Origin: Lucifuga dentata
Taxonomy: Eukaryota; Chordata; Actinopteri; Ophidiiformes; Bythitidae
NCBI GenBank assembly: GCA_014773175.1
Contig: VXCM01000217.1
Span: forward strand, 310,001 to 374,000
DNA length: 64,000 bases
Direction of reading: 5' to 3'
Part shown: one piece after another, positions 1-12,993 of the stretch
How the letters are laid out: every line of letters starts with the position of its first letter
Position numbering within the stretch: the first letter of the stretch is position 1
Notes under the pieces: model-generated
Databases searched by the model: none
Told to the model about the DNA's origin: nothing
The model's input: only the letters and a program-made list of their open reading frames with translations
Translations under genes and position numbers: made by a program

Positions 1-23
1 GAATGTGATTGGACCAAAGCTCT

Positions 24-26
<3 letters not shown>

Positions 27-76
<50 letters not shown>

Positions 77-85
77 NCACACACA
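27..85. repeat. (AC)n microsatellite
   Basis: About 29 AC units interrupted by a single N at 77, inside a dispersed repeat copy whose flanks recur near 50275-50410. Confidence 0.95.
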
Positions 86-227
86 GTGGAGCAGTCGCTT
101 TCACTTTCTCTGCTGCAGTGGAGAAAGCGGAGAATTTTGACTCATTGCATCGGGACGATGTCTTGCAATTAATAAAAAAGTAACGCAAAGAGTGCAACCA
201 AATGTAATGGAGTAAAGCATATGTTTT

Positions 228-358
228 TCTTCATAAATATATTCAAGTATGAGTTAAAAGTATCCTGCAATAAAACTACTCAGTAAAGTACANTCTTCAT
301 AAATATATTCAAGTATGAGTTAAAAGTATCCTGCAATAAAACTACTCAGTAAAGTACA
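228..358. repeat. 65 bp direct duplication across single N (293)
   Basis: 228-292 and 294-358 are identical, separated only by one N. This is most simply two overlapping contig ends joined without merging, not a biological tandem repeat. Confidence 0.9.
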
Positions 359-2589
359 ATTTTGAGAAAAAAGTTACTTAAGTAAATGTAACGGAGTAAA
401 CGAATGCGTTACTACCCACCTCTGGAGATAGAGTCACAAAGACACACACAAAAAAAGCATAATTAATGAGAGTTGCTGAATCTATGAAGCCAAAGTCTCT
501 CTGTGGAGACTGTTCAGCTTACATTCCATTTTCTCTGCTCAAGCCATGTAGAGTTTTACAGTTACCCGACATGCAGCTAAAACAACCTCTAAGCGCAGCA
601 TTTTGAATACCAGTGGTGTGATTTTATGTTTTTTATTGGGAACAGTGGAGTAATTTGCGGTTCATGTCTTGTCTGCTCAGTACAAGCCGACAGTGTTTGT
701 GTTTGAAGCCACTACTGTGCTGTACGGTGCCTGCAGTAGGTATTTGTGTTGAGAAGTCATTTCCCAGTGAGCTGACTGATGAAGTGCGGACGTGCGGCTG
801 ATTTAAGACTTCTTTCCACACATCTGTAGGTGTGCTGTGCTGACCCCCTTTTCCCTCCTTTTCTCTCTCACTTTCTCCCTCACTCTCTCTCCTTTTCTTC
901 ATCCCGGCCTGATTCCCTCCCTGCAGAAGTTGGCTGTGCCTCTGACCCCGGGGCTGCATCATGCCTAGCCAACCTGTTTTTCTTGGAAATTCCAGTTGGC
1001 TGAGCTAGCCAGCAGGGCGGGAGGATAATCAGGGGAGAGCGTGTATGCATGCATGTGTGTGTGTATGCATGTACACATACTGTATGTGCATACATGTATA
1101 CCTTTGTGCAGTTGAAAATGTCTTTTATTGATACTCTACATCAGTGAAAAACTGGTGCTGAGTATGATTTGCATTTTATGAGGTTTTTAGGTTCCCCATC
1201 ACTGTCCACACTTAGTAAGTTTACATGCACGTTAAAACTTTGATTCTTAGATGAAAAATCCAATTAAGGCAACAACTCGATTTTTTAATGTTATGTGAAC
1301 ACCATAATCAGATTGAAATCAGCATGAATCGATGTTGTGTTTCCTCTTGTTAGCCGATTAAGCAACAAGTCAGCAAACGACTGAATCTTATTAATTCCAT
1401 CAACATATATGGCTCACTCTGCTCTGCAAAATGTGAGTATAGTGTAAATCTAAATGTACTGACTGTCTTTTTTAGTATGGCTTACCCAAAGGAACCATTA
1501 GTTTTAATCCTCCTTTATCAAGATGCAGATAAGGGCAGATGAAAAGCTTCGGGATAGAGGGAATCAACAGAAAAACACAGATTTATAGAAAGTGGTCTGA
1601 GACAGAACAGTTTATCCAGAGGATTATTTGGCTGCCTCTTGTGAGCATGGTCAAAATTCAGAGGATCAGGCTTTGCTTCCTGCATGGACTGTGATTTAAC
1701 AGGTGCTTTAGGAATCAGGACTGTTTTTCTTGCTGCTTCCTCATATTCATTTCACATGTGCATACTCAGGAAATTAATTTTGTGAGGATAAGCTAGCTTT
1801 TCACCCCCTCAGGCTGTGTATGAATATGTAATTGCAGTGTCTAATATCCTTCCCCTACCTAGCTCTTTGTGTCTTTGTGGGTCAATTAGACAGAACTTAG
1901 TTATATTGTAGGCGTGTGCGTGTGTGTGTTGTGTGTATTTGCACGCACACAGCGACATAAAGTTAATCATTTGAATGCATTAAGATGTTTGGACAACAAG
2001 CTGACCATTCTGCTCCTAATGTGTGAGAGTGTGTGCATGGTGTGTGTGTCCGGGTCACGGATAATCGTGTGTTTTAACAATTTCTAACTATCTATAAATT
2101 ACCGAAACATGCCGTGTACAGCAGCTGAAGTTCATGACCTCCAGGGTTTTAAATGGGATTCAAACAGTTTAACCTTTTCAACATTACATTTATTAACTGT
2201 GATTAGTTTCATCTTATTGTCGACCCTGATGCTAATAAGCATTAACACAGACAAAAGAAGCTCTAGTAGGATGACCCATCTCTGATTCTGGTTGTGGTTC
2301 AGCGAGAGGCTAATCCAGTTAGCATAGCTGCCTGTTACTCCAGAACTGAAATCAACTTAGCTCCATTGTCAGTATGAGGTCCAATATTACAGTTAAGTGG
2401 TCACTTGTGCCGTGACCTCAGGGGTTGTGTGATAATCACATGACCACAGAAAATGTCATATATATGGACACATATAGATACACACTCACTTATGCACTCA
2501 ATTATGGAGTTTTTGCTCTTGTGTGGTGAAAACATTATTTAACCAATCTTTCTTGATGGCTACCTTGGTTGTTTCATTATACAGACCTC

Positions 2590-2657
2590 CATAGACATAG
2601 GCTATGCATGAAGTACTGTACATAGTCTGTGCACTTCATGCATAGCCTATGTCTATG
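2590..2657. repeat. perfect inverted repeat, 25 bp arms, 18 nt loop
   Basis: Arms 2590-2614 and 2633-2657 are exact reverse complements (core CATAGACATAGGCTATGCAT). Lies in the putative long dchs1 intron; transcribed, it would form a stable hairpin. Confidence 0.9.
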
Positions 2658-2734
2658 CATGAAGTAGGTTTTTCAGACTTTAATTTTTCCTCGATATTGT
2701 TACCTCCAAAAGTTCAACATATAGTCATATAAAC

Positions 2735-3628
2735 CAGGGTTCCCCAACTAGTTTTCCCCAAGGGCCAAGTTATGTCAAGCATGCCAAGCTAAGCCCCCCC
2801 ATCATCGCCATCATTTCCCATCCCCTGGACCCGACCCGATCTTTTTCTCTCATTTGGTAATAACAACGGAAAACAATTTTCTAATTTTTATTTATTTTTA
2901 AATGTAACCCTTTACAATCGGAGTGGCCGGCACCGGGCCCAGCACTTCCGTGGTAGCGTTTGCAGTATTTTATAATCACCATTTCTTGATAAAATGGAGA
3001 TATATGAAAATCTCTCCTGAACAGAATGACATGACATTTTATGACCACATGATCCCAAAATAAATTTAACTAAAACACAAGATAGCCTCCGAGCTAAAAC
3101 CTAGCTGCGCCGCTTCTCGATGATGTAACTTCTGAGGGCAGTCTAAATTTTAAAATTCCTCTCTGTGATTCGATACTAGACTAGCAGAGGATTTGATTGA
3201 TGGGTCAGTGGTCCTATCAGCTGTTACATAGCCATGGCAATAGGCATGTGTTCCCCGTGCATAATATTCGGGACCATGATGCATGGTGATTTTGCACTTT
3301 AAATAAATTGATTGATTGATTGATTGATTCCACTGACAGACCAGAGACCGTGTGCTTGTCCCTATGTAGCGTTCACAATGTTTTATAATCGCCATTTCTC
3401 AATAAAATGGAGATATACGAATATCTATGAAAAGCTTAGCTTCTCCTGAACAAAATGAGCCCAAGCATGACATTTTAAGATCACGCAATCCAGAGATAGG
3501 TGTGACTAAAGTACAAGATTTTATTTTATTTTTTATTTTTTTTAATTTTTGGAGAAGTAATCTGAGGGCCTGATAGATGGGACCCACATGCTGCTTTTGG
3601 CTCATGGGCCACCAGTTGGGGATCCTTG
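2735..3628. mobile_element. non-autonomous hAT-type element with 8 bp target-site duplication
   Basis: The left end CAGGGTTCCCCAACT and the reverse-complemented right end CAAGGATCCCCAACT match the hAT terminal pattern. Both sides are flanked by an identical 8-mer, ATATAAAC (2727-2734 and 3629-3636), the size expected of hAT duplications. The interior holds a diverged internal duplication: ~2955-3090 resembles ~3367-3525, both with ATTTTATAATC and AAAATGGAGATATA. No transposase frame is present, so it would depend on an outside source. Confidence 0.85.
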
Positions 3629-3704
3629 ATATAAACTGTATGTCATTTCACCCAGTCCTAGTTTGTACCACAATGTATTTGTCTGGGTCACATTATGAGC
3701 ATTT

Positions 3705-3705
<1 letters not shown>

Positions 3706-3752
<47 letters not shown>
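3706..3752. repeat. (CA)n microsatellite
   Basis: About 23 uninterrupted CA units just beyond the hAT-type element; it accounts for the Thr-His and Cys-Val open frames here. Confidence 0.95.
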
Positions 3753-3754
<2 letters not shown>

Positions 3755-6700
3755 GTATGTGTGTATATACAGTATGTTTGTACATATGTGAGACTTGGTA
3801 TTATAGCAGCTGTCATATACATGCCTGTTAGTGGTTTCCATCAGTTGCTGTTTTTATCATGTCCTGTGTTTCACCCTACTTACAGAAAGTCCCTTATATA
3901 GTCCTTCATATATATACTGTAGCTGTGATGTGACTATTTTAATGCACCTGCACTATAGGATTACATATCCTTGCTGTTGTATTTTTACCTTTCTGTTTGA
4001 AGTCTGCAGCCTCTGTGCAGAATTATGCTCAAACCCACATGGAAAAACACACGCTGACCTTTTCTTGTTTGGAACTGCTGCGCTTCTCCACGGCGCACAG
4101 CAATAAGAGTAAGAGAACACCAGATGTAGGCTTAAAGCTCACGGGGCGCTCCTTCTACCTTTGACTACTATCACCTCTCTGTTGTGGAGGTCGCTAACTG
4201 CCTGACCTCAGGGAGTACAAGAGGAAGTGAGTGTGACATGGAGAAACTGCAGACACAGACAAGAGATTCAAGTATAAAAGGCAGAGAAAACTGACGAAAG
4301 GAAAGAATCTCACACACATATGCACACACACACTGAACAGAGAGCTGGTTTAAGCAGTTCTGCGTGCTGATCTGCTGTTCTTCAAAGGCGAGCGGTGTTA
4401 ACCCTGCTGGCTTCAGGAGTGTCACATTAGACAGACAAACAGGTATTTGATCACAATTGTCTTTCCCCCTCTCTTTTTTTTTTCTTTTTCATCTGTATGA
4501 GTAGAAATTATACAGATTGATTCCCTTTAGTTAAATCCATCGATTTGTTCCTTTTGTACCAGCATAACAGGTGGTGTTGCCTCTTATTTTGTCATGTATC
4601 ATCATGGGTGACCTGTTACACACACACACACACATACACCCCTCACAGATGTTTACCAGCCTCTAGGGCTCAAGCAAAGAGAGGCTCAGCTGGAAGTTTG
4701 GCTCACCTTTGACCCTTAAGACTCACATTGATCATTCAATGATTGTCATTCCTGTTGTTACCCTACTGAGAAAATTAATATCAGATGAGAATGGGCTTCA
4801 TAGTGGAAGACTATAAAAGGTGGTTTCGTTTGTCCTCAATAAAGCCGAGCTTGATAAACATACTCAGCCTTATTAGTCTGAACCTCCCACGTAGCTGTGT
4901 GTTGGTTTACAGGTTGGGAAATAAAATGACACTGAAACATAAATGTTTATACAGAAAAAAATCAGACTTCAAGTCGCATGGAAGCACATATCCATCTCAG
5001 AAAAGCCCGCTGCCACAGACAAGAAGTTGGTTTCAATCAGATTTACTTTACACACCCGTGATTTAGTTTGAATTGGAAACATGTCAGCATAGAATCCTTA
5101 AACTCAAGTTTGGTTAGATTTATAGTTTTCTTTGCCCCTGGGCAAAGATAGTAAAAGATAAATGTAATAAGTCTGTGAGCTAAAAGCTTCCATCTGGCAT
5201 CTTACATTATTCCCTAACCAAGAAGGTCCCATAGGTCCAATATACGAGGAATCATTGTGTCACTAAATAAATGCTTTGTTGAGTTTGTGTAAAGTTAGTC
5301 ATTTGTATCTGCTATGTTTATAGCTCTTGGTGAAAAGTTTAGTTTATTCTTGGAGTAGCAATTCTCGGCTTGACGATATTTGCACCTGCATTAAATATAA
5401 CTAGATGGTTTTTGGTGAAATGGCATTCTTTCTTTTTTGTTTTTCTGTCTGCATATATAGTTGTGGTATATGCTAAGATTGGCATAACCCGTTTGGTATA
5501 TATATGCAATTTTGATCTTGCAACAGACAGATAACATATAGTGCGTAGGTGAGTGTGTGTGTGTGAGTGTGTGACCTTAACCGGCCCTCCTTGACCAACC
5601 TATCACGTTTTATTTAAAACTAACAATTTCTATCAAGGAAGGCTAAACAAATGGCTATTGTCACATTTGTACTTTGACATTTTAGCCAATCAATTTGATC
5701 CTTACAATAGATTTGGATATCTTAAGGTTGTGATAACTTTCCAACATTGCCTCCAATGTAGACAAATGTAAAATTCACCGTTATTTTGTTGCTGTCTTGT
5801 CAATTTCAGCAAGTTCTATCAATTCAGACTTGCTCAAGTAACCGGCTGCAATGGTTCTTCAGTAGGCTAGCCTATCTGAGTCACAGTTATTATCGATTCA
5901 ACGAGCTAGCATCTCACGTTAGCACAGGTTCATCCTGTATCCTGCATGTATGTAAGCGAGGGAGCCACCAGTGGACGGTCACCTACACGACATCGACAAA
6001 AGCCTTCGTAGAACCTGGAGAACTGGTGACATGCCAAGTTTATACTGTTGAAAAGCTGAATGACGAGGCCATGATGAAACCGTCCGCAAGGCCCTGAGGG
6101 ATCACATCCAGGAAGCATGACTAAATGGGTGGAGGTCTAAAGAGGCTTAGAGGCACTATTTTGGTTTAGTGTAGCAGAGCCGTGCAATCAGTAAGGATTA
6201 TCCCAAACCTTTGTGTAGCATCTTTAGAAGGCATTGTATGTATTTCTGTTTGCATTAACTTGAAGCATATTATTGAGTGGGCAGAGCTGTCCCATTGGCC
6301 GTAGATTAGAAAAGATTGTATAAACATCTCAGACTAATATGCTGATGGTGGAAATAAAGTTTATATTAAAACTATAAAACAGCATCTTTATCAGGAAAAA
6401 CTCAGGCGCGGAATGTAAACATGAAGATAACAGATGGTAGCAAGTGCCCAGTTTATAACCAGTTCTAAGCTTTGTGCTGAATATTTCAATATTTCAATGA
6501 TTTTTTTTTTTTTTTTTNTTTTTTTTTTTTTTTTTGTCTTGCTGATGACAGAATCTTATCCAGAATGTTTTCATTCTGTGGAGAACACTGACATTGACTT
6601 CTTCCAGTTCTCCTTCAGCTGCATTTCAGCAGGACAGATCGTTCAAATTAGACTTATTGATCGCCTCTTTTCTGTGCTCTCTGCTCTCAGATGGACTAAT

Positions 6701-7483
6701 CAATATCCATAATCAGAACTACTCACAGTCTGCCAAAATATCACACACAAACATGATATCTCAATGTATTTTTATGAGAATGATATTCACAACGATATGA
6801 AGAATGCAACTGAACACAGTTGTATCGGTGATTACAGAAGCATATAATGCAAACTGGAAAAACAGTTTACAACAGTAATACATGTAAAAAAAACTGTCAC
6901 AGGAAGTGCAGCTAGCTAACGCTCCAACTATGACTGAGTCAGCATCAACTTGTCTGCTCATTTTAAGTTTCATATCTGCTGTCTTGATATTTACCTGAGT
7001 GTTTCTGCTTCAGGTGGAGAAACAAATTATCTGTGTTTCGCTTTGGCTGTTAACAAACTCTCTGTAATTTGTTAGGCACTGACCACGCTATTTTTGGCCA
7101 TGCCTGTGTTGTTTTCTTGTTGAAAATTCATCAACATGTCATCATGTTACAACATCATACAACATCGCAATATGACAAAATATTTGTCATATTTAAAAAA
7201 TTATACTGGTGTTATTGTGAAAGATATAATACGGCAGAGCCCTAGTTTGAATGTCATAACACAACATACACTTTACTTTGAACCATCTTCTTTAATGCTT
7301 TGAATGTAAAATACAAATTGGAAACAATAACTATAAACAATTTTTAGTTTTTTAGTTTTTATTAGTTTACACATACAACAAAATACAAAATGTCAGTAAA
7401 AATAAAATGTGAAGGAGAGCTGCAAAAAACCCTCAAGGGGCTTGAACAGGGCATAAGGTGCATGAAAATAATTAAACTATAAG

Positions 7484-7606
7484 ACAATTAAAAGTGGAAA
7501 ATAAGAAAGTGAAAAACTAAAAATAAAAGAATTTAAAATGGTAANACAATTAAAAGTGGAAAATAAGAAAGTGAAAAACTAAAAATAAAAGAATTTAAAA
7601 TGGTAA
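7484..7606. repeat. 61 bp direct duplication across single N (7545)
   Basis: 7484-7544 equals 7546-7606. Probable artificial contig-end overlap. Confidence 0.9.
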
Positions 7607-8654
7607 GCCGTGGGAGTAACATGATTTAAAATATAACAACCCTTTTACAGCCTTCTTGAAATAAAAATGAGACAATTCAATGAAATTAGAGAGCAGGACA
7701 TTCCATAAAATAGATCCTCTGTATAAGACACCAAACTCTGCAAACAGGAGGTTTGAGTTTACATAGAGTGCGAGTGCAACTATCAGTAACAATAATTATT
7801 GATAGTTGATCAACTACGAACTATCAATAACTATAAACTGTCAGAGGATGAGGATGCTAACCCTCAAAATTCCAAGTGCAGAACTATTCAAAGTGCAGCA
7901 TTATAGCCGTGGTCTGAGATTCCCACACACTCGTCAAAGAGAACATAAAATCCTGTGGTGTTCCTTAGAACGTTTGGGAGGGGAGGAGAAAAACAAAACA
8001 GATTCCACGCTCTCTTTGTCTCTTTGTCATGTTTTTATTGGACAAACCACTAAAATGCCCCAAATTTATATATACACACATACAGACCAGGAGAAATCCT
8101 CGGGCTGAAACTCCGACGCGCAGCCCTCAAAACAGCTGCTGGTTCTAAAGCTCTGAAATTACCCAGAGTTATGTCTCAGAGGAAACATGGACCAATCGCT
8201 CCGTCCATCATTCATCCTTTCATTCATCCTGTCATCCAGAAACCCAGCAGCTCAGACAGCCTCAGACAACACACCCCTGCCTTTAGGTCCATTCCCTCTT
8301 TCTTCTCTCGGGCTCCTTAATTATTGTTTTCTCTTCATCTCTGGAGTGGAATCAAAACTGGAACACAATAAGTGATCGTCATTGCTCATTTCATCATGTA
8401 AATCAAAGCTGAAGGCCCACAGAAGATTTTCCGTGGTGTATTTTGATTTCTCTGCAGCAATTTTTTGTTGTTATCGGGATACATAAAACAGAACTGTTGT
8501 GCTGTTCATCAACAATGTAACAGCGTTGAGCCTCATTAAGCTCTCAAATGTTTGAGTTTGATTGCTGACCAAGGATCACTTGCAAGCATTGATGGTTGGT
8601 TTGAATCGTTGATGTCCCTATGCTCTTAAAAAAACAACTCTGATCTGAGCTTGT

Positions 8655-8715
8655 TATCCATCCATCCGTACATACATTTTCAATACCAGCTTATCCAGTG
8701 TTTCAGGATGCTATG
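8655..8715 (-). repeat. fragment of a teleost tRNA-like-headed interspersed repeat
   Basis: The short stretch TCCATCC...CATTTTCAATACCAGCTTATCC resembles the tail of the longer copy at 20641-20936. Confidence 0.45.
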
Positions 8716-8779
8716 GTGTATTATTTGAAAAGGTGGCAGTTTGTAGTTTCCCATTGGTGGAAAACAGCAATTTGGTCAG

Positions 8780-8952
8780 AGAGAGGAGTGGTTCTTAATC
8801 CTGCTTCTGGGGACCCACAGCTCTTCATGTTTTCCATCTCTCCCTGCTCTATCCACTCCTGATTAGCCCAATCGGATCTGCTCACTTGATGGAAATTTAT
8901 GCCTCCCACATTTTGATTTGGTTCCCAGCAGCAGGATTGAGAACCACAGATA
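8780..8952. mobile_element. foldback (MITE-like) element
   Basis: The left end GAGTGGTTCTTAATCCTGCT is the imperfect reverse complement of the right end AGCAGGATTGAGAACCAC. The interior (ATGTTTTCCATCTCTCCCTG) is of a type very common in fish genomes, probably a non-autonomous DNA transposon. No coding capacity. Confidence 0.6.
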
Positions 8953-11384
8953 GAATTCAGCCTGTTCTAATGGAATCCATTTGTGATTCCTTTCCAAAAA
9001 ATCCATTAAAATTTTCTGAAATTGCTCCTGCTGCATAATTCACATTTCCACTGTCCATCCATATTCTCAGTATCTTTCCATTATATATTATATCATAGCA
9101 TATTGATGCTACCTGAGGTGGAGCTTCATCCTTTCAGGAGGATGATAGCAACTGGAATTGGTGTATTTAGAGATATTTTGGTGAGCCAGTCATGTTTGGA
9201 ACATAATTATCATAAAGATGGCCAACACAGAAGTTTATTAGGCTGCTGTCCTCCACCAACAGCCACATATCGACCTTACAGGATGGGTGTTTGATAGTCC
9301 AAAACTAGATTTTGGGTGTAGTAACCTTCTAAGATAATATAAATACCTAAACAACAGAAAAAACACAACTGTGAATGTATGGTGACACTTTTTATTTCTC
9401 TCTATAGGGGGTGAACTCACATTTCCACCCCTCAACTTTGACACCTATCTTCAGCTTCCTCGTTAACTACCCCGTTAGCAGCCAGCACCATTAAAATCCC
9501 CGGTACTTCACAGATATGTAGATCTGTTGCTAGCAGCTGCTGCGCCTCGGACCCAGACAGACAGAGGGGGCTTAAACGGCTATAAATATTTAACAGTAAG
9601 TTAAAAAAGGGCTGATTTCTGTTCTGATTAGGCCAGCTGTCAGTCAGAGGGCCCGCGGGGTTCACTTTGAAAAGGATCTTTAACGAGGGGCAGCGTACAC
9701 ACACACACACACAGACAAATGCTCAGGTGTGCAGCCGGGTTACGAGTCGCCACATTGCTGGGCTTTGTGCATGATATAATTGCCACCATCCAAATCCCCA
9801 GAGTCTCTTATCACTCTTTAGAGTCCAGTAAGGTGATGTCATCCCTCATTGTGCTCCTCTATCCCTCCATCCATCCATCCCTGTAACTGGCTTTTTATCT
9901 CCCTCTGACCTCAGTTTTAATCAGTCTACTCCCTCTCCTTTCTCCTTCTATCTCTTGATGACAGCTGATTCTGGACCTACAGAGGTAACTGTAAAAAAAA
10001 ATCTGCCATAATAGCAAAGCAATAGACTTGAGTGTGATTTTGGTCACAAGTCTAGCCACAAGCCAGTTTCTGTTTTTTTTTTTTTTTTTTTTGTCTATTG
10101 ACTTTTTGATTGTTTCTGTGCTGGTTGCTCTTAATGTGCAGAATGGCCTAGATTACAAAATCCAGTTTGAGCTTTTATTTGCACTTTGGTTTTCACTACA
10201 GTATTTCATAGGCTGTAGATTAATAGACAGCGTTGCACTTTGCTGCTTTTTTTGTGGTTGCGTAACCTGTTTCTTTACATCTGGATTATAGATTGAATCT
10301 TAAATTATTACATTCAGTGATATTAAAAGTCAACACTTTACAACAGCCTGACTCTCACTAATCCTCAAGGCAGGCGGCAGGAGAGGCGGCTGTTGTTAAA
10401 CCAACATGAGAAACCCATGCCTTAAGTCCTTTACCGTGAGATGAAGCCAAAAGATAAACATCTTAACACACACCACATGTCTTCATGTTAACTCCGCTGA
10501 CCAAAGCTGTAACTCTACAGTGCAGGTTACTATTCAGATTTGATTGTGGAACGTCGATAAATGTGCCTTGCTCTGTGTGTGTGTGAGAGAGAATGTGTGT
10601 CCAATTATGTACATTTGTGTGCTCTGGCATGCATGTGCTTATTTGCAAGAGACAGAAAGAGAAAGAGGCAGAGCATTTTCGGTGACTATCCTTTATTACG
10701 TTCATTAATAATATTAGCATTCTTTCCTCCAAATATAGAAATCAGTCTCTCTCTCCCCCTGCGTCTTTCACCTCCCTCCCCTTGTCTTCCCTTCAGCGGT
10801 TTGATCATCTTAATCATTTCCAGCCGTGAACTCCACATGAAAGACAACAGGCACTTGCCATAATAGGGTGGTGAAAGAAAGAGCGAAAGAGAGGACAGAA
10901 AAGAGGGGAGACGGTAAAAGAGAACGGGCAGGTCAAGGGAGGAATGCAGATAGAAGGAGAAGTGAAATGAAGCCGTGGTCCTCCTCGCTTCCATCTCAAG
11001 GCCTCATGTTATCATTATCCTTGCCTTCTGTTCCTCTGCCAAAGTATTTACCCCCTCTTTTCCTCTCCCACCTTCCCTCCCTTCTCTCCTCCTCCATCAT
11101 ATATCTTAATTGTACCCATAGCGCCTCAGCTTATTGGCAACGCAGAGGCAGAAATTCATGAAGACTTGAGAGTGCTTAATATGAGGAATGTAGCAATAGC
11201 AACGGAATGTGTTAGCGGTTAAAGAGTCATGTTAAAATGATCTTGTAGTGCTGTCTGACACTTTTGTTTTTACTTTGTCATTGCTTTAATCACAGCACAG
11301 ACACAAATCGGAGTATGCTATGGATGTAATTATAGTTGGTGATTTAAAAAAAAAAAAATAACCATACCATCAACCATCAAAAAA

Positions 11385-11564
11385 AGGACCATACCATCGT
11401 TTTGCATGTTTGAGCCTAATAGACAAGATTAAGAGATTTTGCAAAATATCAGGAAAGCTGAAATACAGTTTTATCCTTTGGGAAATGATTGTCAGTAATG
11501 TTACGTGTATGAAAATTGAATATATGAGGCTCAAACTTGCAAAATGGGTGGTATGGTCTTTTAA
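11385..11564. mobile_element. TTAA-ended element, internally deleted copy
   Basis: It starts AAAGGACCATACCATCGTTT, loses most of the interior after ...GAGCCTAATAG, and resumes at AGATTAAGAGATTTTGCAAA. It ends GGTGGTATGGTCTTTTAA. The left TTAA is not preserved (poly-A). Compare the full copies at 15790 and 48002. Confidence 0.8.
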
Positions 11565-11565
11565 C

Positions 11566-11660
11566 CTTTATTTAAGCAGGTGAGTCTCATTGAGATAAAG
11601 AATCTCTTTTTCAGGAGCGACCTGGCCAAGACGGCAACACACAAAAAAACAAGTTTCAAC
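11566..11660. repeat. teleost interspersed repeat fragment
   Basis: CTTTATTTAAGCAGGTGAGT, CATTGAGATAAAGAATCTCT and GACCTGGCCAAGACGGCAAC form a motif string I recognise as widespread in fish genomes. The class is not certain. It directly abuts the deleted TTAA-ended copy. Confidence 0.45.
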
Positions 11661-12641
11661 AATAAATACAATACAAATACAAGTTTTAACAATAAATGCA
11701 ACACAGACACGCCATATACTTTGCTCAAATTCAAATGAAAGGATTTGTCTAAGAAAGATATACTCATCTCATTTTATCGCCCTGACGGAGTCTAGAAGCA
11801 AAAACACTGACCAATGGTGCCAATTTCCTGTTTCTTTTGCATCTATTTGAATTCTCAAAGAGTAATAAGCTCAGACATTTTCAAATCATTTTGTAAATTG
11901 TTCCATGTGAGAGGGGCAGTGTACTTAAAAGCTTTTTTGCCCAATTCTGTTCTCTCCATTGGGACAGATCCATTTCTGCAGTTCTAAGATGCTCAGTTTC
12001 AGTTTTTGCTATTGCTTCAATATTGTGCGTAGTCACGGGACAGCATTTGCGTGAATGTTAAAGCTCTTTTTTGGCTTTCCTGAGCTACAGATGATGATTG
12101 CTTTATAGACATTGCACTCAAGCTTGGCACCAGTCAGAGGAAGAATGGATTAGATTGGGACAACTCTGTGTGTTTTACAGGATTTACTATGAGAGCATAT
12201 AGATTTTCTCTGTCTGTCTCATAGCGAGAGATGCTATAGAAGTCCAGAGCCAAGGAGAGATGCAGCTGGTGCAGACTCATTCTGACACCAACTGATGTCT
12301 TTCAGAGACAAACTGCAGAGGACAGCAGGATCTATGTGGAGGAGAAGAGAGGAGAGGAGAGGAGAGGAGATGTATTACACATTCCTTCCTTGTCCTTTTG
12401 TATTATTTCCTTCTTTCCTTCCTACTTCTTTCCTTCATTCTTATCCTTTTGACTTTCTTCATTATTTCCTTTGTTGCTTCCAGTTGTCCTATTTCTTTCC
12501 TTAAACCCTTTTTTTTTTTCTTTTCCTATGCTCTGTCCTTCTTTCTTGGGGCTTTTGATTATCCTGCTAAAGTATATTAAATAATTTAAGATTCTAAAAG
12601 GAATGTTTTGATGAAGATTCTCAGTTATCCAGGCCGTAGAT

Positions 12642-12993
12642 ATGTTGTATGAAAACTCAGTCAGGTCAACTGGATTCAAGTTTTTTTTAATTCTGAAACG
12701 TTTCACCATCCATCCAANGAAAACTCAGTCAGGTCAACTGGATTCAAGTTTTTTTTAATTCTGAAACGTTTCACCATCCATCCAAATGGCTTTGTCAGTC
12801 AGAAATGTTTCTGGATTTCTGACTGATTAAATTTTATTTTAGTTTAATTTTATTTTACTTTTTTTTTCTTATTTAGTTTAATTTTATTTAGATTAAATTT
12901 CTGACTGATGAAGCCATTTGGATGGATGGTGAAACGTTTCAGAATTAAAAAAAACTTGAATCCAGTTGGCCTGACTGAGTTTTCATACAACAT
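12642..12993. mobile_element. foldback element with ~97 bp arms
   Basis: The left arm from 12642 (ATGTTGTATGAAAACTCAGT) to ~12806 and the right arm 12897-12993 are near-exact reverse complements, around an A/T-rich loop of ~90 nt. The left arm is inflated by an N-joined duplication. No coding capacity. Confidence 0.8.
12651..12785. repeat. 67 bp direct duplication across single N (12718)
   Basis: 12651-12717 equals 12719-12785. It lies within the left arm of a foldback element. The right arm has only one copy, which supports an artificial duplication. Confidence 0.92.

Larger units (their letters stand above)
1..425 (-). repeat. teleost interspersed repeat, 'GTAACTTAAGTAC' type, copy 1 (partial)
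   Basis: It holds GAATGTGATTGG, GTGGAGCAGTCG, ATTTTGACTC and GATGTCTT in the same order as 50277-50402. It ends with acttaagtaaatgtaacgga and gttactacccacctct, the terminal type of a very common fish element. It includes an N-joined 65 bp duplication. The superfamily is not certain. Confidence 0.6.

Noticed and set aside
3577..3901. Open frames rich in Thr-His or Cys-Val on both strands
   Set aside because: They translate a CA microsatellite and its complement; every frame of such a tract is open.
5786..6097. 103-codon open frame, roughly MLLSCQFQQVLS...
   Set aside because: No recognisable domain and no splice context; a stop-free stretch of this length is expected by chance in 64 kb.
6501..6535. 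Poly-T tract with an N as a possible processed-pseudogene tail
   Set aside because: No retrocopy sequence lies beside it, and the other poly-A/T runs with an N (13015, 42427, 45793) likewise look like homopolymer assembly breaks.
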